A stretch of DNA of 64,000 bases, taken from IMG/VR virus record IMGVR_UViG_3300025133_006890, positions 1 to 64,000 of that record; one strand, written 5' to 3'. How positions within the stretch are numbered: position 1 is the first letter of the stretch; the number at the start of each line of letters is the position of its first letter. The notes below the pieces were generated by a model. The model ran no database searches. It was not told the DNA's origin and saw nothing but the letters and a program-made list of their open reading frames with translations. The position numbers and the translations under genes were made by a program. The DNA is from a virus. Shown here one piece after another: positions 1 through 8,003 of the stretch.

Positions 1-3
1 AGG

Positions 4-3000
4 ATGAGCGCCGGGAAGCGGAGCCAGTACAGATATTGGTATCGATGGAGAGATGGTCAGCTTCACAGAGAAAATGGTCCAGCAATTGAGTTTATAGAAA
101 GTCCCGAACATAATCGATATTACCTTGACGGTAGAGAGTATTCAAAAGAAGAATGGGAAGAGAAAGTTAAGGAACTCCAAGAGTCATTGTTACTAGAAGA
201 CAAGCAGGGCAATATCGTTCGCATTCTAAAGCTACCAATGTATGTGGCCAATTTCTTTCACGAGGAAGTTGGTCCAAAGCTATCATTCATATTTGCCAAA
301 TGGTTTGTGGAAGTTGAAACTGAAATTAATCTAAAAGCATTACACGATGTTGAAAATGCGAAACTTAAAGATGATCCCGAAGGAAAGAAAAGAAAGATGG
401 TGCACACTCATATGCTTAATGCGGTGCCCGGCACGTTCTTGCGTTGGGGTGGGGTCCAAAGACTTTTGTTGGCCTTGAAAAACAACGAACTCCAAGCCAG
501 AGAGGTCAAGAATCTTAATTTTGATGAAGCTGTAGCATTTTTAGCAGAAAAAGAAAGAGCGAATCTAAGAAAGAAGCAGATAGAGAAGCTAGATTCGGAG
601 TCATTCATTCTTAAATTTGATGATGGCTTTTCGTGGTACGACACAAATGATTTTAGATGTGAGGAGTGGATCTCCAACGAAATGGGCCACTGCGGCGCAG
701 ATGAACGTGGCCATTTGCAGATTCTATTTGATAAGAAAATGAGGCCCCATGGAACAATGACTTGGGAGAAAGAAGGCGACACAATTGAGCAAGCAGTTGG
801 CAAACAGAACAGGGCACCCGATAAGAAATATTGGAAATACTTTGGCGATTTTATCAATAAAATGGAAATTGTATCTGTTGATGCTGACATTGTTGGAGGC
901 CATCAAGACTCCGAGTTTTCAGAGTTTCTATATAACTCCATTGATCCAGAATTGGCCAAAAAAGAAAAAATAACTATCGATGACATGGGAACGATTCAGC
1001 ATTCGAAAGGCGGGAAGTGGCACAGAGAAGATGGTCCTGCGAGGTACAGAACCAAAGAGTCCATTGAGGAACATGGTAGTCTATATTCACCGCAGCCGGA
1101 GATCTTTGAACAATGGTGGATTGATGGCAAGATGCACAGAGATGATGGTCCCGCGTATTTCAATGACGCTGGGGAAGAGCATTGGATGCAACGCGGGAAG
1201 TTCCACAGAGATCAGACCGACCAAACAGACGAAAAACAAGAGGCGGCGTCGACCGTGTTGGTCGATGTGGGCGGTATCTTAGATACGGCGCAGGCGTGGA
1301 AGAGAAAATGGTATGTTCATGGAGAACTTCACAGAGAAAATGATTTACCAGCGATCTTATGGCCAAAGCGGGGAGATGGATCTAGAAGGAGAGATTGGTA
1401 TCATCGCGGAAGATTACACAGAATGAATGGTCCTGCGATCCAGAAGAGAGGTGAAAGGGGAGATGTTGGTTATCGGGGTGGCCTTCGAGATCGCTTTTAT
1501 CTCTTTGGGAAACGAGTAGGTAGAAAACAGCATGCGGAAGTGGTCGCACAAATAAAAGCAAGCGAAGAAAAGAAACTTCAAGAAGATATTGGCCCAGAAT
1601 GGCACAAAAAAGTATATGCGAAAGACACAATTAATAAGAAAGACCTCATTGGACACACACAAGGTGCAGAGAATGAAGAGCATGTTGACAAGGGCAAGTC
1701 ATTTTCGGATGATCCTCCGCCAAGAGCGAGCAATAAAAACTTAAGTGCTCCCCCAGCCATCGCCGAAGAGATTATTGGCGAAATTTCCAAACCCGCAGCA
1801 CTTCTCAACTCCAACTTGCTAAAGAAATTGGCAGTTGGTGACAAAGTTATCGCTGTGTTTGAAGATGGACTCACGGCTTATGGGATGGAAGTGCTCAGAC
1901 CGGGCGTTCCATATGAATTTGTTAAGAAAACAACCAATAGTTTTGTAGTTGACCCGCCAATCCGAGGAAGAACGAACGTTTCATTGGAAAATTTCGCAAA
2001 AGTTGAGAAGAACATCGACCAAACAAAAGTTAGATTCCAAATTGTAAAGAAAGAGGGCAAGACCATACCCCAGAAAGAAAACAAGCCCGTCCCAGACAAA
2101 AAACAAGAGAAATTTGCAAAGAAAGCGATTGAAAAGTATGTTCCCCAAGCCCCAGATGATTTTATAAATGTGATTGCCTCTGGCTTGTTGGGTAATGGAG
2201 CAGTGAATACTGCTCCAGAGATTGTTCAGTGGTTTAAAAAACTTTTAGATATGATTGTCAAGCTTTTGGGCGGTGGTTTTGGGTTTGATGATATTGCAGA
2301 CGAACTATTCCCATCCAATAACCGACCAATAAAGCTTGAGGGCGCCGGAAATGCTCTAATTTTTGGAGATTCTCAAGTTGGTGGCGGAATTGGTCGCGCT
2401 TTTAAAGAAGAGTTGGAGAAAAAAGGTTACAAACTCTGTTCTGATTGTAAAATGTACGTAAACGGCTCTTCGATTCGCTATTGGGCCAAGAATCTAAACT
2501 TAAAATATCTTTTGGAAGAAAAACAGCCCAATTTAATCGTTATTTCCCTTGGAGGCAACGGTGGGGCGCACGGGGCAAGAAAGTTGGTCAATAAAATCAA
2601 AGAATTGGTTCCAAAAGCTCGTATTATTTGGTCTGGCCCGCCGCCAGCGGTATCGACGACGAAGATAACAGGCAGAAACATTGAAAGATTAATAAAATCT
2701 CGTCAAAACACAAATAATCAGCTGAAACAAGCGCTTGGTAGCATCTTTATAGACCCTGCAAGGTACATGACAGACTATAAATCGTCTCCAGACGGGCTAC
2801 ATGTGCCTTATAAAGATGCTAAAAAGTATGTAAGCAGATTATTTGCGGGTCAAAACTCTTCACCCTCTGTAAAGGTGAAAGAAGTTGATAAAATTTCACG
2901 AAGACACGGTAGAGTTCCCAAAGGTAAGCTACCAGAGATCGTTGCTGCGATTAGAGAGGCTGGCGCGAGGCATGGAGTTAACGAGGACATACTAATGGGG

Positions 3001-3501
3001 GTTGTTCAGATCGAATCTGGCTTCAATCCACACGCAAAATCACCCACAGGGGCTAAAGGACTCTTCCAGTTCATCGGAAGCACTGGCAGAGCCCATGGTT
3101 TGATGTCAGATAGTGATTTTTATAGTATAGAGATGAACGCCGATGCCGGTGCGAGGCTTTATAAGAAGAATTTACGAGCAGCAGCTAGAGTTACAGGGGC
3201 CGCTGTCACCGAAAAGACCGAATTTTATGCATATATCGCACATAATCAAGGAATGGGCGGTTTAAATCAGATTGTTCGCTCTGCAAGGAGCGGAGGAAGA
3301 AGAAAAGTAAGCAAAACGGTACTGAGGAACATGAATCATCAGGGTTCCCATGTGAAAGCTGCGATGGCCCGGAATCCCGGGAACCCTGCACAGGCATTTC
3401 TTGACTTTTTCCAGAAAAAGTGGGATTCTGCGAAACCAAGGGGCGTTGCTATTGCAAATTCGGCCTCTAATAGCCCTTTGACCGAAAATCAACTCAAATA
3501 A
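4..3501 (+). CDS. Multidomain virion-type protein: HRxxGPA repeats, SGNH hydrolase, lytic transglycosylase
   Basis: The protein has at least 1165 residues. The frame is open to the window edge (codon AGG at 1-3) and the first ATG has no separate ribosome site, so the true start may lie upstream. Six copies of a W/G-x-x-HR-x-x-GPA motif occur near residues 20, 343, 375, 400, 442 and 471. Residues 205-285 resemble PcfJ-like domains (EMGHCG, then GKQNRAP). An SGNH/GDSL esterase domain follows: GDS with Ser790, GGNGG near 850, and Asp930-x-x-His933. The C-terminus is an SLT transglycosylase with Glu1004 in QIESGF followed by GAKGLFQF. The last two domains suggest peptidoglycan or surface-polysaccharide deacylation and cleavage during entry. 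That role, and its place in the virion, are inferred. Confidence 0.8.
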   Translation: MSAGKRSQYRYWYRWRDGQLHRENGPAIEFIESPEHNRYYLDGREYSKEEWEEKVKELQESLLLEDKQGNIVRILKLPMYVANFFHEEVGPKLSFIFAKWFVEVETEINLKALHDVENAKLKDDPEGKKRKMVHTHMLNAVPGTFLRWGGVQRLLLALKNNELQAREVKNLNFDEAVAFLAEKERANLRKKQIEKLDSESFILKFDDGFSWYDTNDFRCEEWISNEMGHCGADERGHLQILFDKKMRPHGTMTWEKEGDTIEQAVGKQNRAPDKKYWKYFGDFINKMEIVSVDADIVGGHQDSEFSEFLYNSIDPELAKKEKITIDDMGTIQHSKGGKWHREDGPARYRTKESIEEHGSLYSPQPEIFEQWWIDGKMHRDDGPAYFNDAGEEHWMQRGKFHRDQTDQTDEKQEAASTVLVDVGGILDTAQAWKRKWYVHGELHRENDLPAILWPKRGDGSRRRDWYHRGRLHRMNGPAIQKRGERGDVGYRGGLRDRFYLFGKRVGRKQHAEVVAQIKASEEKKLQEDIGPEWHKKVYAKDTINKKDLIGHTQGAENEEHVDKGKSFSDDPPPRASNKNLSAPPAIAEEIIGEISKPAALLNSNLLKKLAVGDKVIAVFEDGLTAYGMEVLRPGVPYEFVKKTTNSFVVDPPIRGRTNVSLENFAKVEKNIDQTKVRFQIVKKEGKTIPQKENKPVPDKKQEKFAKKAIEKYVPQAPDDFINVIASGLLGNGAVNTAPEIVQWFKKLLDMIVKLLGGGFGFDDIADELFPSNNRPIKLEGAGNALIFGDSQVGGGIGRAFKEELEKKGYKLCSDCKMYVNGSSIRYWAKNLNLKYLLEEKQPNLIVISLGGNGGAHGARKLVNKIKELVPKARIIWSGPPPAVSTTKITGRNIERLIKSRQNTNNQLKQALGSIFIDPARYMTDYKSSPDGLHVPYKDAKKYVSRLFAGQNSSPSVKVKEVDKISRRHGRVPKGKLPEIVAAIREAGARHGVNEDILMGVVQIESGFNPHAKSPTGAKGLFQFIGSTGRAHGLMSDSDFYSIEMNADAGARLYKKNLRAAARVTGAAVTEKTEFYAYIAHNQGMGGLNQIVRSARSGGRRKVSKTVLRNMNHQGSHVKAAMARNPGNPAQAFLDFFQKKWDSAKPRGVAIANSASNSPLTENQLK

Positions 3502-3514
3502 AGCAAATTGTGGC

Positions 3515-3543
3515 TTGAAACCGAGATCCAACTAGGATATACT
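3515..3543 (+). promoter_or_regulatory. Sigma70-like promoter for the adenylosuccinate synthetase gene
   Basis: A -35 box TTGAAA (3515-3520) and a -10 box TATACT (3538-3543) are separated by exactly 17 bases. They sit in the 65-base gap before the purA/purZ-like gene. A ribosome binding site AGGAGA (3557-3562) follows, four bases before the ATG. Confidence 0.7.
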
Positions 3544-3566
3544 CATTATAAGCCATAGGAGATAGA

Positions 3567-4574
3567 ATGATAGCTGATATAGTGCTTGGAGCACAGTACG
3601 GAGACGAAGGAAAGGGCAAAGTAACCCATCATTTGCTTAAATCGGGCAAATATACCCATTGTATACGCTTTAATGGCAGTAATAACGCCGGCCACACCAT
3701 TTATCATGAAGGGCAGAAGATTGTTACCCATTCTATCCCTTCAGGGGTGTTATATGACGATATTAGGTGTATTATTGGTCCTGGGTGTGCTTTAAACCCA
3801 GAACAGTTCTTTTTAGAGCTTAAAGAGCTTGAAGACGCCGGAATTAACACAAATAATGTGTTTATTGCCGATAATTGTCATGTAATCATGCCCGATCACC
3901 TATCAGAAGATGGAACAGATGAGGTAATTGGTACTACAAGGCGTGGAAATGGCCCTGCTTATAGGGCAAAATACGGCAGAACGGGCGTTTTAGCACGCGA
4001 AATACCCGAATTTAAGCCATATTTGGTCAATTTCTACGAAGAATTGCATGGAAACGGGCAAAAACCAGTCATTTTGTGCGAAGGTGCCCAAGGATTTGGC
4101 TTAGATATCGATTGGGGCGACTATCCATACGTCACTTCAAGCCATTGTACCACCGGATCGGTCATTTTGAACGGTATTCCGCACCAATGGGTACGCAATG
4201 TGTGGGGTGTAGCTAAGATTTACGAGACATATGTAGGTAAAAAGCTGTTTCAAGACCCAAATGAGCCTGTTTTTGAGAGAATTTGCCAAGTTGGGACCGA
4301 ATTTGGGGCTACAACGGGCAGAAAACGCCAAATTGGGTGGTTAGACACCGATTTACTCGATAAATCAGCCAAAATCAACGGCTTTACGCACTTAATCTTC
4401 AACAAATGTGATGTTTTGAAGCAAATTGGGGTGTTTAAGGCCCGAAAAGGGGCCGAAAAGACCCTAGAATTCACCCAATTTACCCACTTTGAAGCCTATT
4501 TGAGGGCTAAATATGGCCATTTTGAGGGCAAAAAGAGACAGATATTCTTCTCAGAGACCCCCAATGGTATATAA
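3567..4574 (+). CDS. Short adenylosuccinate synthetase (PurA/PurZ0-like)
   Basis: This enzyme joins aspartate to IMP, or to (d)GMP if it is a PurZ type, using a nucleoside triphosphate. The family motifs are intact: GDEGKGK with catalytic Asp13, GHT with His43, EGAQG, YPYVTSSH, TTGRKRQIGWLD, and NKCD at 279-282, the position that reads guanine in GTP-using PurA. It has 335 residues, about 100 fewer than bacterial PurA (about 430), matching archaeal PurA and phage PurZ/PurZ0. The retained Asp13 and NKCD Asp argue for a GTP-using PurA or PurZ0 rather than the ATP-using PurZ. No datZ, dpoZ or mazZ gene is in the window, so diaminopurine DNA cannot be claimed. It has its own promoter and ribosome site and is not overlapped by neighbours. 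Confidence 0.92.
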   Translation: MIADIVLGAQYGDEGKGKVTHHLLKSGKYTHCIRFNGSNNAGHTIYHEGQKIVTHSIPSGVLYDDIRCIIGPGCALNPEQFFLELKELEDAGINTNNVFIADNCHVIMPDHLSEDGTDEVIGTTRRGNGPAYRAKYGRTGVLAREIPEFKPYLVNFYEELHGNGQKPVILCEGAQGFGLDIDWGDYPYVTSSHCTTGSVILNGIPHQWVRNVWGVAKIYETYVGKKLFQDPNEPVFERICQVGTEFGATTGRKRQIGWLDTDLLDKSAKINGFTHLIFNKCDVLKQIGVFKARKGAEKTLEFTQFTHFEAYLRAKYGHFEGKKRQIFFSETPNGI

Positions 4575-4575
4575 T
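4565..4575 (+). promoter_or_regulatory. Possible extended -10 or late-type promoter
   Basis: TGG precedes TATATAAT here, overlapping the stop codon of the upstream gene and 26 bases before the next ATG. No convincing -35 box was found. It could be an extended -10 sigma70 promoter or a -10-only phage late promoter, but an AT-rich stretch could show this by chance. Confidence 0.3.
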
Positions 4576-4600
4576 ATAGCGCAAAACTAGTTACTTTAGT

Positions 4601-7168
4601 ATGCCATGTAAAGCAATTAACAATAAATCTGGTCTAGATCTGGCCCCACATCAGGATCTAATAGACAGCTTCTTCCCATACACTCGGGAAAAGCTTAAAT
4701 ATGACCAAGATTTTACACTAAATTTGTTGTCTGATACACCAAACCAAGAGAATGCCTTGGGCAAGACTGCATATTACAATCCAGAAGCTTATGAAATCAC
4801 AATTTATGTCGATGGTAGGCACATAAAAGACATATTAAGGTCTATATCCCACGAAATTGTGCATCATACACAGAATTGTAGGGGTGAGTTTAAAGATGGT
4901 GTAGAGACGGGTGATGGCTATGCTCAAGGGAACAGCCACTTACGAAAGATGGAAAAAGAAGCATATCTACAAGGAAACATGCTTTTTCGTGATTGGGAAG
5001 ATAATTATAAAAGGGATAATACTCTTAAGGAAAATAAAATAATGAATATTAATGAACTGCGCGAATTGGTACAAAAACAGGTACAAAAAATGAACGAAGA
5101 CAGCTATCGTGGCGATGAAACGGAAATCCGTGGATATCCGGCGCCGGCCGAGAAGTTCAATATTGATCAATGGACCGCAGATGCTGGTAAGAAATTAGGC
5201 GCTCTCGAAAAAGAAGTAAGCGCTTTCGAAAAAGGAAAGCAAAGGGGCAGCCCAGCCCGCCGAGGGGCAAAACCGCCTGCTGGTGTTCAACAATACACTG
5301 GCGCAGAGCTATTTGGGCGCAGAGCTAGGCTTGCAAAGGCGATTTATACCTCCGAGAATGGCAAATATTTTATTTATTATAAAGGTAAAAAAGCTCCTGC
5401 AAGTCGGTCGCAGACTGCACAAATTACAAGGGCTATTCAAAAACAAGGCGGTGGAACCAGAACTGTTGATTTTTCTGGTGAAGGATCAACGATCACGGCT
5501 GGTGATGGTGCAAAAAGAGCGGTAGATGCTGCATGGAAAGCTGCTGGTGGTGATAAACTTGATAAACAACTTGATTTGCCTCGCGGCCAACAACGAGCAG
5601 GACCGGAAGCGCCAGCGACGGGGGAACGGCCAGCAACGCCGGGTGATTTAGACCAGATCGGTAAAGGTGTCCCTCGTTATGGAAAAATCCAGAAGATAAA
5701 AGGCGGCGGCGCTCGTCCCACAAGAAGCACAAACGAATCTGTTATGGTTAAAAAAATCGAAGAAGAAGTTCTTAGAATTTTGAAAGAAAAAAAAAATAAC
5801 CAATCATTAGCAGAAGCCATTCCCGGCGTCAGCGCTGCCGTGATGGGTGCTGGCCTCGCTGGCGGCGTAGCGGTTGCGGCAGCTGCACCCTGGGTGATGC
5901 TGGCGACTTCGGCATTACCTCCACTAATGATTGCTGGCGGCGTGGCTGCGGCAGGGGCTGCGGGTCTTTGGGTTGCCAAAAAACTAAATCTACCAGGCAC
6001 TCGTGATCTTAAAACAGAAATTGAAAAAATATTAGATGGTGGTGGTGGACTAAAGTCTACCGATCAGGCGGCCAGATTCTTTAGTTCTCAAGTGGATTCA
6101 ATGTATGTCAGCGGAGAGGAAGAACAAGCAATGCTGGCAATCTTAAGAGTTATTGATCGAGCTGGTGGTAAGGTGTGTGCTTCTTTTGTTAAGCAGTTAC
6201 TTGAGCAATTTGACCCCGACGTTGATCCTGCTGATGAAAATTCAGTATATGATTTGTGGTTCAAAACCATTCCGCTGCGATTCGCCCACGGGCCAAGAGT
6301 TCTGGCAAGAGCACTTCTAGAAAGAATCTTTAAGAAAGCTAAAAAATGGGTTAAAGATCAAAAGAAGAAGAAGAAGTGGAAGGGTTGTCCCGATGGTCAA
6401 CGATTTGATGCGGTCACAGGCAAGTGCGTTCCAGAGAAGAAGAAGAAGAAGAAGTGGAAGGGTTGTCCCGATGGTCAACGATTTGATGCGGTCGCTGGCA
6501 AGTGCGTTCCAGATGGCGGGCAAGGGGGTTGTCCCGATGGTCAACGATTTGATGGACCAACTGGTAAATGTGTGCCCGATCCGCAGCCTCCTGGTCCTCA
6601 CAGGCGTGGTGGTAGAAGCTGCAAGCATCCCCGGAAAGGTGGTGTTTTATCAAAGGGTTGCGTTGGACTCCCTGTTGAGGATATTCAAAACAGACTGAAC
6701 ACCCTGTACAAAAAGTCTGGCTATTCCCTCGACGCTGATGGCAAGTTTGGCAGAAATACAGAGAACATGGTAGTTGGCTTCCAGAGGCAACACAAGCTTC
6801 AGCCAGATGGTAAATTTGGTCCGAAATCGTGGGCAGCTTTGCTAGCCGCACAAAAGGCTTCGAGCGATCGTTCAGATGCCCATACGGACAATCCCAATGC
6901 CCCTGGATTTATGAATAGAATAGATATTCTCTCAGTCATCTACGATGTTGCTAAGGGGAAAATGGATCAGCCACAGATGGAGAAGTTAGCAGATCATATT
7001 TTTGACGCGCAACGGGGTGGACACAAATATACTCCAAAAGAAATTGCAGCCCATGTTCATGGGATGTTGAAGGAATCTATCTTTGATCAAACTGCCACTC
7101 ACATCAGACCTATTCGAGATAGGTTCAATACCTTGAATGAGCATTTAACCAAAAAACTGATCAAGTAA
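4601..7168 (+). CDS. Zincin-type protein with Cys repeats and peptidoglycan-binding domain
   Basis: The product has 855 residues. The N-terminus carries a zinc-metallopeptidase signature, HEIVH at 84-88, with a candidate third ligand in MEKEA about 30 residues later. A hydrophobic Ala/Gly-rich stretch (407-460) could cross or insert into a membrane. Three CPDGQRFD...GKCVP repeats lie at about 596-659, separated by Lys-rich linkers. A peptidoglycan-binding domain (PGBD1 type; VEDIQNRLN to PKSWAALL) spans about 692-748. No ribosome site precedes the first ATG, but an in-frame ATG at 5042 (Met148) has AAGGA ten bases upstream, so a 708-residue product without the zincin part is possible. A virion or cell-wall role is inferred. 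Confidence 0.75.
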   Translation: MPCKAINNKSGLDLAPHQDLIDSFFPYTREKLKYDQDFTLNLLSDTPNQENALGKTAYYNPEAYEITIYVDGRHIKDILRSISHEIVHHTQNCRGEFKDGVETGDGYAQGNSHLRKMEKEAYLQGNMLFRDWEDNYKRDNTLKENKIMNINELRELVQKQVQKMNEDSYRGDETEIRGYPAPAEKFNIDQWTADAGKKLGALEKEVSAFEKGKQRGSPARRGAKPPAGVQQYTGAELFGRRARLAKAIYTSENGKYFIYYKGKKAPASRSQTAQITRAIQKQGGGTRTVDFSGEGSTITAGDGAKRAVDAAWKAAGGDKLDKQLDLPRGQQRAGPEAPATGERPATPGDLDQIGKGVPRYGKIQKIKGGGARPTRSTNESVMVKKIEEEVLRILKEKKNNQSLAEAIPGVSAAVMGAGLAGGVAVAAAAPWVMLATSALPPLMIAGGVAAAGAAGLWVAKKLNLPGTRDLKTEIEKILDGGGGLKSTDQAARFFSSQVDSMYVSGEEEQAMLAILRVIDRAGGKVCASFVKQLLEQFDPDVDPADENSVYDLWFKTIPLRFAHGPRVLARALLERIFKKAKKWVKDQKKKKKWKGCPDGQRFDAVTGKCVPEKKKKKKWKGCPDGQRFDAVAGKCVPDGGQGGCPDGQRFDGPTGKCVPDPQPPGPHRRGGRSCKHPRKGGVLSKGCVGLPVEDIQNRLNTLYKKSGYSLDADGKFGRNTENMVVGFQRQHKLQPDGKFGPKSWAALLAAQKASSDRSDAHTDNPNAPGFMNRIDILSVIYDVAKGKMDQPQMEKLADHIFDAQRGGHKYTPKEIAAHVHGMLKESIFDQTATHIRPIRDRFNTLNEHLTKKLIK
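6362..6580 (+). repeat. In-frame Cys-motif repeats (three units)
   Basis: Units begin near 6383, 6461 and 6527 (spacing 78 and 66 bases), each opening with ggttgtcccgatggtcaacg. The first two are nearly identical, including the AAG-rich linker, which points to a recent duplication. The third has diverged. Each unit encodes CPDGQRFD...GKCVP. Confidence 0.9.
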
Positions 7169-7178
7169 AAAATGAAAA

Positions 7179-8003
7179 ATGGCAGAATTCTGGCTTGGAA
7201 AAACAAGAAAGTGTACAACTGAAGGCCGGGGCACGCTTTATGACACGGGCGGGCCTACTGGTTCATATGAGAATGATGAGTTAGAGTATTTTGTCCTGCA
7301 ACACCCTGGCAAAACTGTTTATAAGTTCGATGTCAGAGAGTGGGAAGTCACAGACTTTTTCGAAGACTCTTCAAATTATGACTATCTAGATGTTTGGAGT
7401 TCTGAAGAAGATGACCAAAACTCATGGGACTTCGTTGCAAGGCTCGGCGGAGAAGAGTATAATACGGAGACTTTCACCGATTGGCAAAAGTTTGTGATTG
7501 GAAGACCTTATGTCAAGTTTTGTTGGACAACAAGTGCGACCGGGACAACCAATACTGGATTCAAAATCGAATGGTCAACCCAAGAAGTAATTGGGGCTGG
7601 CGACTTAGAATTAGATCAGGATTCGGAGGATCTCTACTCAGCAACCGAAGTCGAAGTTGTTCAGTGTTCTGAGTCATGTCCAAAAGTTCCAGATATCTCT
7701 GACATTGAATGGCAGAATAACGACTTACCAGAGAGAAATCTCATTGGTGATTCCCTGATGACAGATGCTATAACTTCTGATAGTGGGAAAAAGATGTTCC
7801 CGGGTGGTGTGACGCCAATGGGATTCTTAACGGCGTCGTCTGGTTGGGGAGAAAACAACCCAGTTATCATTCGCAACGTTTTGAAGGAACACAACTTTAC
7901 AAAAACTGGACTTGATCAAGTGCCATTTTCTTATTCGACACACTCTCCCTTTATTTTAAGACAAAGAGCTTTAGCATATGTAATTAAGGAAAAAGAAGAC
8001 TAA
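7179..8003 (+). CDS. CUB-like domain protein
   Basis: This is a 274-residue protein whose N-terminal half looks like a CUB domain: Cys12, then GTLYDTGGPTGSY at 18-30, a hydrophobic strand pair, NYDYLDVW, and a closing TGFKIEWS near 130. CUB domains are adhesive beta-sandwiches found in secreted animal and some bacterial proteins. The C-terminal half is not recognised. It lies between two giant multidomain proteins, and its stop overlaps the next start by one base (TAATG), so co-translation is likely. A surface or adhesion role is an inference from the domain. Confidence 0.65.
   Translation: MAEFWLGKTRKCTTEGRGTLYDTGGPTGSYENDELEYFVLQHPGKTVYKFDVREWEVTDFFEDSSNYDYLDVWSSEEDDQNSWDFVARLGGEEYNTETFTDWQKFVIGRPYVKFCWTTSATGTTNTGFKIEWSTQEVIGAGDLELDQDSEDLYSATEVEVVQCSESCPKVPDISDIEWQNNDLPERNLIGDSLMTDAITSDSGKKMFPGGVTPMGFLTASSGWGENNPVIIRNVLKEHNFTKTGLDQVPFSYSTHSPFILRQRALAYVIKEKED

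Noticed and set aside
408-890. Minus-strand open frame of 160 codons inside the first gene
   Set aside because: It lies wholly inside a well-supported + strand gene, has no ribosome site and its translation shows no domain.
3567-4574. Calling this gene PurZ and the genome diaminopurine-modified
   Set aside because: Catalytic Asp13 and the GTP-type NKCD motif are retained, and the partner genes datZ, mazZ and dpoZ are not in view. PurA or PurZ0 is safer.
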